A stretch of 64,000 nucleotides of DNA from Chryseobacterium sp. MYb264. GTDB taxonomy: Bacteria > Bacteroidota > Bacteroidia > Flavobacteriales > Weeksellaceae. The notes under the pieces were generated by a model that made no database searches, was not told where the DNA came from, and saw nothing but the letters and a program-made list of their open reading frames with translations. Each line of letters begins with the position of its first letter. Position 1 is the first letter of the stretch. Shown piece after piece: positions 34,527-42,736 of this stretch. A program made the position numbers and the translations under genes. The DNA lies in contig NZ_CP142422.1 of the NCBI RefSeq assembly GCF_035974275.1, positions 1,674,001 to 1,738,000 of the forward strand, given 5' to 3'.

Positions 34527-35132
34527 ATGGTTAAAAAAATAATAATTGCCGATGATCATCCCGTTGTAAGAACGGGTACAAAACTAATTCTACAGTCGAA
34601 TGATAAAGAGCTGACGATAGATCAGGTTTCCAATTATACTCATCTTATCAATCAGCTTCATAAAAATGAATATGATTTGGTTTTGTTGGATATTAATATG
34701 CCCGGAAGCATCAACAGAATGATGATTACCGAGATAAAAGACATTCAAAAAGATATCAAAATTATGGTGTATACCGCCTACGATCAGGATATTGCCATGC
34801 AGTATATTTCAAATGGTGCGGACGGCTATCTTAATAAAAACTCCTCAGAAAAAGACATCATTAATTCCATAAAGCATATTTTTGAATATGGATATTTTTA
34901 TCCTTCAGAGATTGTAAAAAGACTCGCGGAGAACCCCAATCCTATTGAAAAATTATCCAAAAGAGAAGGGCAGATTTTTAAGCTGATCGCAGAAGGATAC
35001 GGAAATCTCGAAATTATGAATCAACTGAAACTTCAATCTTCAACGGTAAGCACCCATAAAAAAAGAATTTTTGAAAAGCTGGAGGTCGATAATATTTCTG
35101 ATTTGATCAAAATATATGAGAAATTGCATTGA
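34527..35132 (+). CDS. LuxR-type response regulator beside the PKS locus
   Basis: 201 residues: receiver with Asp9-Asp10 pocket and phosphoacceptor Asp55 (LLDINMPG), then a LuxR helix-turn-helix (LSKREGQIFKLIAEGYGNLE, TVSTHKKRIFEKL). It follows the remains of its sensor kinase by 8 bp, so it may now be an orphan, or respond to another kinase or small phosphodonors. Its position suggests that it controls the PKS operon and the secreted fibre gene; palindromic sites near both promoters fit this. A strong terminator follows. Confidence 0.9.
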   Translation: MVKKIIIADDHPVVRTGTKLILQSNDKELTIDQVSNYTHLINQLHKNEYDLVLLDINMPGSINRMMITEIKDIQKDIKIMVYTAYDQDIAMQYISNGADGYLNKNSSEKDIINSIKHIFEYGYFYPSEIVKRLAENPNPIEKLSKREGQIFKLIAEGYGNLEIMNQLKLQSSTVSTHKKRIFEKLEVDNISDLIKIYEKLH

Positions 35133-35210
35133 TGCCATATCATGTCGTCTGAGAAATCTGATGAATGAGTGGGAAGATGGAAACGGAAAGTTCGAAAACA
35201 TTAAAAAAAG
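35097..35210 (+). repeat. Direct repeat bordering the PKS locus, right copy
   Basis: Matches 15933-16040. Includes the last 12 codons of the intact regulator and about 75 bp after its stop, up to the terminator. Here it is in its original context. Confidence 0.75.
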
Positions 35211-35213
35211 ATA

Positions 35214-35247
35214 AAAACACTGTAAAATTAATCTTTACAGTGTTTTT
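35214..35247 (+). terminator. Terminator after the PKS-side regulator
   Basis: AACACTGTAAA and TTTACAGTGTT form a perfect 11-bp stem around ATTAATC, followed by TTTTT. The insertion sequence lies 30 bp further on. Confidence 0.9.
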
Positions 35248-35277
35248 TTATTATTCCAATGAATGTTTAACTATTTA

Positions 35278-36744
35278 GTCATTCCTTAAAAACCAAGTAA
35301 TATTTTGATTATCAGTTTTATGCACTTATATTTCGTAAAAAATCGTTGTAAAAAATTGCAATAAATTGTATTTTTAGGATATAAAAAGTGGCAAAATGTT
35401 AGGCAAAATAAGAGAGGATTTACAGCAGAATTTATTCAAGACCAGGCTTACGGAGCTTATTAATATGGAGCATCCGGTGGTAAAATTAGCTGGGGAGATT
35501 TCCTGGGATAAAATGGAGTCAGAGTTTGAGAAATTATTTTCAGAAAACGGAAGACCTTCTATTGCTATCCGTAAAATAGCAGGAATGCTTTTGCTCAAGG
35601 AAATGTTTAAAGAAAGTGATGAAAGTGTAATAGAGAGATGGATTGAGAATGCGTATTGGCAATATTTTACCGGAGAAACCTTTTTCCAGACAGAGCAGCC
35701 TTTCGATCCGAGCAATTTTGTACACTTCAGAAAAAGAATTGGAGATAAGGGTTTGGAATTTCTTTTGGGACAAAGCGTTTCTCTCCATCCCAAAGCCAAA
35801 ACAGAAGATGAAGTTCAGGTAGATACGACGGTTCAGGAGAAGAACATTACCTTTCCTACCGATGCCAAATTAGCAAAAAAAGTAATCGACAATTGTAGAA
35901 AAATAGCAGAAAAAGAGAGCGTTGTACAAAGACAAAGCTACAGAAGAGTGAGCAAACAATTATTGCGGGACGCTTTTTTTGGACATCATCCCAGAAGACA
36001 GAAGAAGGCAAAAATGGCGAGGAAAAAGCTCAGGACGATTGGTAAAAGAGTTCTTCGGGAATTGGAAAGAAAACTTCCTAAAGATGTTTTGAAAGGCTAC
36101 GAAGACGTTTTTAAAATTTACCTTAAAGCACTCACCCAAGAACGTACCACGAAAGATAAAATTTACAGTCTTCACGAGCCACAAGTTGCGTGTATTGCGA
36201 AAGGAAAATCGGGAAAAGCATACGAGTTTGGGACAAAAGTAGCAGTAGTAAGAGGTCGGAAAACAGGGATCATCAGCTCGGTAAAGAGATTTTCTGGCAA
36301 TCCTCACGATAGTAAAACTCTTGAAGAATCATTGGCACAGAGTGAGAGGGTAAGAAAATCCGTTGGCGGAACAAGACCTACGAAAGCCACTACAGACAGA
36401 GGATTTAAAGGAATCAAAGAAGTGGAAGGAACAGCAATTTTGCTTCCCGCAAAAAAAGAAAAAACAAAATATGGGCAACAAGTAGCCAGATTAAGATTCC
36501 GGGCAAGAGCAGCCATAGAACCTTGTATCTCTCATTTAAAAAGAAACCACTCCTTAGGATTAAACTTCCTGAAAGGAGTGGCTGGAGATATTAATAATGC
36601 ATTATTAGCAGGGATTGGATACAATTTGAAGATGAGATTGAATCAAATCAAACAACAAATTCTTCTTTGGCTCGAACTTGTTCTCCGAATCTTTTTAGGC
36701 AAATATAATTTTCAAAGTCAAAAAACAGCTTTTTAAGGAGCGAC
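35278..36744 (+). mobile_element. 1467-bp DDE insertion sequence, copy 1
   Basis: Ends are GTCATTCCTTAAAAA on the left and TTTTTAAGGAGCGAC on the right, an imperfect inverted repeat of 15 bp with two mismatches. Directly flanking it are TATTTA (35272-35277) and TATTTA (36745-36750), a 6-bp target duplication. It carries one transposase gene. By eye it is the same at every base I compared to the copy at 56952-58418, so transposition was recent. It landed between the PKS-side regulator and the first fibre operon. Confidence 0.93.
35396..36736 (+). CDS. IS5-type (DDE) transposase, copy 1
   Basis: 446 residues. N-terminal DUF772-like domain (IAIRKIAGMLLLKEMFKESD, then WIENAYWQYFTG) and a DDE catalytic domain with likely Asp143 (VQVDTTVQEK), Asp334 (TTDRGFKG) and Glu375 (AAIEPCISHL). 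It cuts and joins the element ends. Family placement near IS5/IS1182 comes from motif memory; the 6-bp duplication is not the commonest length for IS5, so the exact group is open. Intact and translated identically in both copies. Confidence 0.92.
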   Translation: MLGKIREDLQQNLFKTRLTELINMEHPVVKLAGEISWDKMESEFEKLFSENGRPSIAIRKIAGMLLLKEMFKESDESVIERWIENAYWQYFTGETFFQTEQPFDPSNFVHFRKRIGDKGLEFLLGQSVSLHPKAKTEDEVQVDTTVQEKNITFPTDAKLAKKVIDNCRKIAEKESVVQRQSYRRVSKQLLRDAFFGHHPRRQKKAKMARKKLRTIGKRVLRELERKLPKDVLKGYEDVFKIYLKALTQERTTKDKIYSLHEPQVACIAKGKSGKAYEFGTKVAVVRGRKTGIISSVKRFSGNPHDSKTLEESLAQSERVRKSVGGTRPTKATTDRGFKGIKEVEGTAILLPAKKEKTKYGQQVARLRFRARAAIEPCISHLKRNHSLGLNFLKGVAGDINNALLAGIGYNLKMRLNQIKQQILLWLELVLRIFLGKYNFQSQKTAF

Positions 36745-36760
36745 TATTTAAATTCTCATT

Positions 36761-39700
36761 TTAATACATCTTATTTTCTGCATATTTATAAACTGTACTA
36801 TCATCCCAAACGAATAACTGAATGGAAGTAAATGGTTGAATTTTATATGAAAAACCGGCGCTCCTGATCGCAAATTCCTGAGCATAACTGTCATTCGCAT
36901 TTAGGACCAGTATACGCTGTCCCTTAAAGCATCTTCTCAACAGAAAAGGAGTTCCGGGGTCGGTACATCGGATGACGAGCATCCTGTTATCAGAATTATA
37001 ATCATACACTCCCGGCTGCTGTTCAATCATCCGGTGAGATAACCTCATCCTGTACTCTTCATTGGTAATTTCATCATCCAGGAAAGCTAAATTTCCATCG
37101 GGAATAAATAAGGTATTTGGTTTTTCCTCCTCTGATTTGAAATTCTTAGTCGCCTTTACAGAGCCTGAAACATTGATTTTATCAGCATCATTAGCTGTGG
37201 TACCAACCCCAATGTTCTGGCTTTTGATATGAAAATTAATACCTTCCCAACTCTTAAACCTACTTGAATATTTATAATATTCTTCCTGCAATGCTGCTAA
37301 ATAGAATTCGTTATTTTCATCATAGATACCGGAATCTTCGCCAAAATATTCATCTACAATAATCAATCTGTTATTTGTATTATTTGTAAATATCTGATTG
37401 ACAACAATCCCGTTGCTGGACATAGAGTTCCAGTTGTTGATCATTGAAGGAGTAAGATTACCTTCATCCCAGATTACATTTCCCTTAAATGTAGGCCTCG
37501 ATCTTAAATGGTTCACAGTTCCTTCATTATTGATCGTCAGGGCGATCTGAGGTCCCGTACCAAAACTATTCGTCGTTGCAAAAGCCATTGAAGTGCCATC
37601 GATATCATTACTTCTTGCGTAGATGCCTGCTTGTGTCCCGCTGTTGGAGAAAAAACCTATAGATGCCGTGTACTGATTAGTGAAATCTGATCCACTTCCG
37701 GTTTCTACTAAGAAAGAATAATCAGTTGCTGTAGCCGTATTTCCCCAGCCTGTACCTGTATTTTTTGACCTTCCTTTAATAACTTTAAGTCCGGTAATGT
37801 CCTGTTGACTGTCAAGATTCACAAACTTACCGGCAGACCAGTTTTGGGTCGCTAAAAATCTATACTGACCACTCGTAGTATAAATATAAGGAGTGTCATC
37901 AATATTACCACCAGAAAACCCTAATGACTGAGCACCTTGCCACGCATTTATCTTTGTTTCAGGTGCAAAATTTGCCTGATCCCAAACCTGTATCCAATCT
38001 GATACTTTACCCCCTTCCATTTTCCTGTAATGAAGAGAGTTATTTCCTGTCATCTGGACCGCAATTTCTGTATAATATCCTGCTGAATTTGAATGTAGCA
38101 TCTTAATTCTGTGGTACCAATGTTCAGTAGGATTGCCTTGCGATTTTCCTGAACTGTTAAGTATACCATGTACATCACCATAAGTAGCTTCCTGAAGATA
38201 TACATCTCCCGCAGAATTCAATGTTCTTCCGGGTATATAAGGATTTGTCACCAAAGCTCTCGACGCATTTTCCCAAGCCCCACTAGCATTAGAACCCGCT
38301 CTTAGCGCATAATTTTGTGCTAAAAAGTCGTGCGTAGCTATAGGCACATATGTTCCGTTAGTATGAATAAAGTAAGGCGTTCTTGATGCTGAACCACTAT
38401 CAAAAGCCAATCCCACCACATTATCAGAATTGGTTACTTTAGTATTGGGATTAAAATTTCCATTATGCCAAACTGTATTATTATTAATCGTTACATCCCC
38501 CCCATAAGGCTGAAGATTTAATCGGTAGGCCACATTATTTCCATCAAACCGCTGTTGCTGGATGTAAGCTTCACCAGAGCCTTCGACCCAAAATGCCATC
38601 CCATAATTGGGAGAGTTAGCATCATTGCTGTTCCCCAGTAATAATTTATAATGAGTTCCTGTAGTACCGGCATTACCACTTCCAATTGAATCCGGGCTAT
38701 TTACAGTCATTACCTGTCTGGCTATTGTAGAACCATCATTTTTGATAAAGAATTTATAGTCATTTCCATCTCCGAAATGAAAACCTATACCTTCGCCCGA
38801 AGGATGAAATCCTCCCTGATAATAAGACATACCGTGATTCTCTGAATTGGCAAAAGACCAAATTCTGTTTCTTTGATCAGCTTTCCAGTATCTGTTCTGG
38901 AACCCTTCATCAGACTGTACAAAACCTTTTGCATGGATACCATTCGGAGGTATATAATTCTTATCATAGTAGTGATCCGATGTTAACAATCCTCCAGACA
39001 ATATTCGCTGAGCGCTCATTCCGGGGGTAAAGATTCCAATTTCCCGATCAGATTCCAACCCCCAATACGCTCCTCCTACATTTTTCTTCTCCCAAAAGGC
39101 ATTTTCAGAAATCAGTTCTTCTTTGGTCAGTAAATGTTTTAAATTGATTTGTACTCTTTTGGTACCACCGGGATCTGCATAATCTGAAATAGCGGTCACT
39201 CTGTTTTTTCCTTGGTCTAAGCCTCCATATCCTACAGTCAATTTTACATCAAACCCCTGCCAGTATCCCAGCCTTGGAAACCAGAAAGCTAATTTTCCAT
39301 TAAAGTTTAAAGCAATGATATAATTAAAGTAAAATAAAGTAGAATATCCGCCTTCAGAAATGATAGTGCCATTGTAAATATAACCTTGCAATTTAAGATC
39401 TAAAGGTAAATAATTACCACTACCGTACATATTTCCCTTCATTTCCAAAAGGAACTGATCTCCGTTGGTGGCTGAATAGTCTACATCAGTTTCAATAAAG
39501 GTACCTTCTTCAAAATTTCTTGAAGAATGAATATAGGAGTCTTCTTTTTTTCTGGCATCATAATCACCACCGCCGCCTGTTAAAAACAGGTTATCGGAAG
39601 AACCATTCTTTCTGAACCCTGCGGCTTTTACATGGTCGTAATGATTACTTGCTCCCACTCCGAAATGAAACCCATCATTTCTCAATGTTAAGGTAGAAGA

Positions 39701-40003
39701 AATATAGCCCGTTTTCCAGAATGTGATCCCTGGTTCTGAATTATTATCACCTCTCACCCATAATTTATTGGCAAATTCGTCGGATGAGCCCACACTCATA
39801 AAGGATTTCTGACCATATACAAATTGACCTGTACTTAAGGTCATTACATCCAAATCAGCAATGATCTCCTCTTTTGTTCTTTGAGATATTTTATTTGTGG
39901 ATGGGTTCCATACCAGCACAGAACCTGAGTCATTCGGAACCTTTTTTACAATAATCTCACCCTCCACAGTGATGTGATTATTAAAATATTCAGCGGCAAT
40001 CAT
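36761..40003 (-). CDS. Large tail-fibre-like protein
   Basis: 1080 residues, no signal peptide. It has repeated phage-fibre phrases: 'VWHNGNFNPNTKVTNSDNV', 'WDQANFAPETKINAWQGAQS', 'VIWDEGNLTPSMINNWNSM', with Gly/Asn/Ser/Thr-rich beta segments between them. The last 60 residues (RILVLNANDSYAQEFAIRSA ... VYKYAENKMY) align with the end of the 801-residue protein at 46229-48634, suggesting a shared tip. Its start overlaps the stop of the preceding fibre gene by one base. Likely a trimeric receptor-binding fibre of a phage or phage-tail-like particle; the host structure is not in the window. Confidence 0.82.
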   Translation of the reverse strand: MIAAEYFNNHITVEGEIIVKKVPNDSGSVLVWNPSTNKISQRTKEEIIADLDVMTLSTGQFVYGQKSFMSVGSSDEFANKLWVRGDNNSEPGITFWKTGYISSTLTLRNDGFHFGVGASNHYDHVKAAGFRKNGSSDNLFLTGGGGDYDARKKEDSYIHSSRNFEEGTFIETDVDYSATNGDQFLLEMKGNMYGSGNYLPLDLKLQGYIYNGTIISEGGYSTLFYFNYIIALNFNGKLAFWFPRLGYWQGFDVKLTVGYGGLDQGKNRVTAISDYADPGGTKRVQINLKHLLTKEELISENAFWEKKNVGGAYWGLESDREIGIFTPGMSAQRILSGGLLTSDHYYDKNYIPPNGIHAKGFVQSDEGFQNRYWKADQRNRIWSFANSENHGMSYYQGGFHPSGEGIGFHFGDGNDYKFFIKNDGSTIARQVMTVNSPDSIGSGNAGTTGTHYKLLLGNSNDANSPNYGMAFWVEGSGEAYIQQQRFDGNNVAYRLNLQPYGGDVTINNNTVWHNGNFNPNTKVTNSDNVVGLAFDSGSASRTPYFIHTNGTYVPIATHDFLAQNYALRAGSNASGAWENASRALVTNPYIPGRTLNSAGDVYLQEATYGDVHGILNSSGKSQGNPTEHWYHRIKMLHSNSAGYYTEIAVQMTGNNSLHYRKMEGGKVSDWIQVWDQANFAPETKINAWQGAQSLGFSGGNIDDTPYIYTTSGQYRFLATQNWSAGKFVNLDSQQDITGLKVIKGRSKNTGTGWGNTATATDYSFLVETGSGSDFTNQYTASIGFFSNSGTQAGIYARSNDIDGTSMAFATTNSFGTGPQIALTINNEGTVNHLRSRPTFKGNVIWDEGNLTPSMINNWNSMSSNGIVVNQIFTNNTNNRLIIVDEYFGEDSGIYDENNEFYLAALQEEYYKYSSRFKSWEGINFHIKSQNIGVGTTANDADKINVSGSVKATKNFKSEEEKPNTLFIPDGNLAFLDDEITNEEYRMRLSHRMIEQQPGVYDYNSDNRMLVIRCTDPGTPFLLRRCFKGQRILVLNANDSYAQEFAIRSAGFSYKIQPFTSIQLFVWDDSTVYKYAENKMY

Positions 40004-41022
40004 TAGTCTAGTCTTGCGGTTAAGGTAATTATATAGTCATCGAGCTTAGGCGCCTGTAAAACGTCTATCCTTACTTCATCATCTGAGATGGATACACAAC
40101 TTACATTAATTCTGATATTCTCGGATTTGCTATAGCATGTATAGTCAATGCTTCTGGTATTCCAATAATGTCCTAATGTGAAGCTGACAGAATTACCATT
40201 TCCAAGAATGAACGTGGAAGATTTAAATCTGGCATCCAATACTGCTTTTGTAGATCTTGGGGTCATGGCTTTCTCAGCATCTGTTCCCCCAATCGCTTCA
40301 TTATCCGTAGCAATCTGGATCAGCCCTTTCACCGCCTCGGTAGCATCCACAATATCAGGAATTCCTTTTTCTATGATCTGATAATTTTTAGGAATATTAG
40401 AAGCATTATCTGTATTGGCAATCAGGTGGTCTCCCACAGAAACAGGTTCATCTCCCACCCAGCCGTTAGAGGTAATAACCCACACCATTCCTGTTTTAAT
40501 AATGGCAGAAGTAATGGGTGACCCGGCAATCATAGAGCCTTTCGTTGTTGCAGGAACATAGCCTCCCGGCTGATAGATCAATGCACCCGTAAGGTTTTGC
40601 CCGATTAAATTTTCAATATAGGTTCTGATCTTGTTGGATGACCATGTGAACGTACCCGACTGGGTGGCATCATTCAGGAAAATAGAAACAATATCCGCAT
40701 TGGTAAGATTTCGGCCTGCTACTTTGATTAAATGGCCTGAACTGTTGGTGAGGATCTGACTTAGCATTAAAAGTCCGCTGGTCTGCTCAGTCTGAAAAGG
40801 ATTATTGGTAAGTGGATAATCCGGATGTTCATAATTTTTAGCCAAATTGACCCATTCCGTTCCGTTCCACTGGTGCAGTTCCCTTTTATAATCAATGACC
40901 CAGCCCGCCGGAGCATTACTTGTATCTGGGAATGTTTCAAAATAATGAAATCTGGTGCGTTGCAGTTCTCCGAAAAAATTGTCCTGATTGGCGTTATTGC
41001 TTATTATTGCATTTGTATTCAT
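40003..41022 (-). CDS. Tail-fibre-like protein, middle-size
   Basis: 339 residues. Contains fibre-type phrases (EAVKGLIQIATDNEAIGGTD, AEKAMTPRSTKAVLDARF) found in many phage side-tail fibres, and a 'WVGDEPVSVGDHLIAN' segment. The last 60 residues form a beta-rich domain similar to the ends of the 279- and 290-residue paralogues. Eleven bases separate it from the upstream gene and it overlaps the next by one, so the three genes 41872-36761 form one operon. Confidence 0.8.
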   Translation of the reverse strand: MNTNAIISNNANQDNFFGELQRTRFHYFETFPDTSNAPAGWVIDYKRELHQWNGTEWVNLAKNYEHPDYPLTNNPFQTEQTSGLLMLSQILTNSSGHLIKVAGRNLTNADIVSIFLNDATQSGTFTWSSNKIRTYIENLIGQNLTGALIYQPGGYVPATTKGSMIAGSPITSAIIKTGMVWVITSNGWVGDEPVSVGDHLIANTDNASNIPKNYQIIEKGIPDIVDATEAVKGLIQIATDNEAIGGTDAEKAMTPRSTKAVLDARFKSSTFILGNGNSVSFTLGHYWNTRSIDYTCYSKSENIRINVSCVSISDDEVRIDVLQAPKLDDYIITLTARLD

Positions 41023-41032
41023 AGCTTTTATT

Positions 41033-41872
41033 TTATGGTTTAACTTTTAAAATGAGAATATTGATGGGGTTAGTAAGCTGCCCCACCATTTTAATTTCTA
41101 TGGTTTGAGTGGTTGCATAGTCATCAACATTTATTTTTTTACCGGTAACACTGTCCCTGGCCTGGATAATGACGTGCTCCGTTTCAAGGATATTTGGAAA
41201 TACTGCACTTTCCGTGATCCGCACCATCGCGCTTGTCAGCGTTTGTGAGATTATCATTACCTTATCATAGATTTGCTTATTGAATTCCTGCTGTTTCTGT
41301 GGGCTTCCGAGCCCCTCATAATCATTCAGTAGCTTTACTTTGCTTTCATTGGTTTCTCCGGCGACGGCCTTTAAGGCCTCAATATCCTCACGGCTTTTTT
41401 TAATGAAATCCACTATTTCCTGAAGTTCGTCTAAAGACAGATCATTGGATAAAAGAAGCTCTCTAATTGTATCTATTGCTGATAAAAGGTCTTTATCTGC
41501 ATTTTTCAGAGTATTCACAAAATCATCGACCTGTATTTTGGTATAGACATTGCCCAACGTGTCGGAGCTGTCAATGATTCCTGTATGGTGGATTCCAAGC
41601 CTGGTTTTCCATTGATCTATATCGGCTGGTGTCAGATTCCCTGCATTCAGCAAAGCCAGATATTCAGCATGAGCTTCCGGATCTTCTAAATGCCTCTGAA
41701 GTGCCTCTGCACTGATAAATAGTTCAAAGATTTCTTCAAGTCCTTCAATGCTTTCTCTTGGGATTAAATCATTCTTATGGTAAAAAGCTGAAAAGGTTGC
41801 TTGAAATTGGGCTTGGGTCGGAAAATCTCCAGTTTTAAACCAACTGAAAATGGTATCTATTGGTGTATTCAT
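41033..41872 (-). CDS. Fibre-associated protein with N-terminal WFxxGxxPTxxQF module
   Basis: 279 residues, paralogue of the 290-residue protein at 50057-50929. The N-terminus (IFSWFKTGDFPTQAQFQATF, then SAFYHKNDLIPRESIEGLEE) is a module shared by four proteins in this window. A helical middle follows (SLDELQEIVDFIKKSREDIE). The beta-rich end has the pattern of phage fibre tips ('RDSVTGKKINVDDYATTQTI'). First gene of the left fibre operon, downstream of two copies of the 65-bp regulatory element. Perhaps it attaches fibres to a tail or baseplate, by inference. Confidence 0.75.
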   Translation of the reverse strand: MNTPIDTIFSWFKTGDFPTQAQFQATFSAFYHKNDLIPRESIEGLEEIFELFISAEALQRHLEDPEAHAEYLALLNAGNLTPADIDQWKTRLGIHHTGIIDSSDTLGNVYTKIQVDDFVNTLKNADKDLLSAIDTIRELLLSNDLSLDELQEIVDFIKKSREDIEALKAVAGETNESKVKLLNDYEGLGSPQKQQEFNKQIYDKVMIISQTLTSAMVRITESAVFPNILETEHVIIQARDSVTGKKINVDDYATTQTIEIKMVGQLTNPINILILKVKP

Positions 41873-42055
41873 TTGATGTGTGAAAATTAGTTTTTGAAAA
41901 AATTGATAATTCGGGCAGGATACAACTTCCTGGTAACGGCAGCTTTCATATAATGCTCATAGGATCTCTGCAGACTTTTCCATTAAAGAAATTCTTGGAA
42001 CTTCAGAGTGCGGATAAATGACCTGCTGCTTTTTCCGCAGAAATAAGAACGGTCG

Positions 42056-42120
42056 CAAATTTCGTATCTCTTAAGCATTTACAAAAGTTTTCACTGCTCT
42101 TCATTCCGTAGCTTCAGCAG
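42056..42120 (-). promoter_or_regulatory. 65-bp regulatory element, copy d (diverged)
   Basis: On the minus strand it starts CTGCTGAAGCTAC and ends exactly 65 bp later with GAAATTTG, with GTGAAAACTTTTGTAA in the middle. Block order and length match copies a, b and c. It lies 184 bp upstream of the fibre gene starting at 41872. This is the least conserved copy. Confidence 0.55.
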
Positions 42121-42250
42121 AGACCGCATCATCTGCTTTAGTCTTTTAAACACGGCCACCGTTAGTACAGATATTCAGGTTAATCATACTGACTTTATGT
42201 AGGTGATCTTTATCTGAAACTGGATATCCCGGCTTTATCCTTTCAATATT

Positions 42251-42315
42251 CAAATTTCATTTTTTTTTAATTCACAGGAAAATTTTTGGCCCTCTCCTTT
42301 CTGTAGTTGCAGTCG
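42251..42315 (-). promoter_or_regulatory. 65-bp regulatory element, copy a
   Basis: Minus strand starts CGACTGCAACTACAGAA and ends GAAATTTG at the same 65-bp distance as the other copies, with CAAAAATTTT and a run of nine A between. It lies 379 bp upstream of 41872, in tandem with copy d. The rest of 41873-42736 (864 bp between divergent genes) has no convincing gene; the plus-strand frame at 42417-42641 lacks coding character. Confidence 0.65.
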
Positions 42316-42736
42316 AAGGTCTTTTATCGAAATTCACAGTAAATCCGGATCACCCCGAAGAAAATGATTACATCACAAAATAGGAAAGGCCTGAACTCAA
42401 AACATCTTCCCGGTATATGGATATGGACATTGAATGTGGGGTGTACAGAATTCAGGATGATTGGCAGGCATTCTTAAAGTGTATAAACCCGTCTCAACAA
42501 ATCGTAAAAAACCCTATCCAGGTCGATATAAAAAATAAGTGTATACCCTATTATAATTTGCGAAAAGGATTATCTTTATTTCCAAAGCACAAGGAAATAT
42601 ATTGTAACAAATTCCGATTTCTCAGGGTGAAAAATAGTTAAAATCTTCTTAAATTTTTATCTCAGAAAGCATATATTCATTTTTAGACTATTTTATTGAG
42701 TATTTTAGCATTGGATAAAAATGCGTAAAGATCTTT

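Noticed and set aside
15933..35210. Integrase-type attachment sites around the PKS locus
   Set aside because: The direct repeats include gene-coding sequence of a regulator, no integrase or tRNA gene is nearby, and duplication of the regulator explains them.
35374..35799. Minus-strand ORFs inside the IS transposases (141, 115, 82 and 70 codons)
   Set aside because: They are antisense to an intact transposase, repeat in both copies only because the element does, and have no domain resemblance.
42417..42641. Plus-strand 74-codon frame upstream of the MG2/plug gene
   Set aside because: Composition and codon pattern do not look coding, it has no recognisable start signal, and it lies in a control region with the 65-bp elements.
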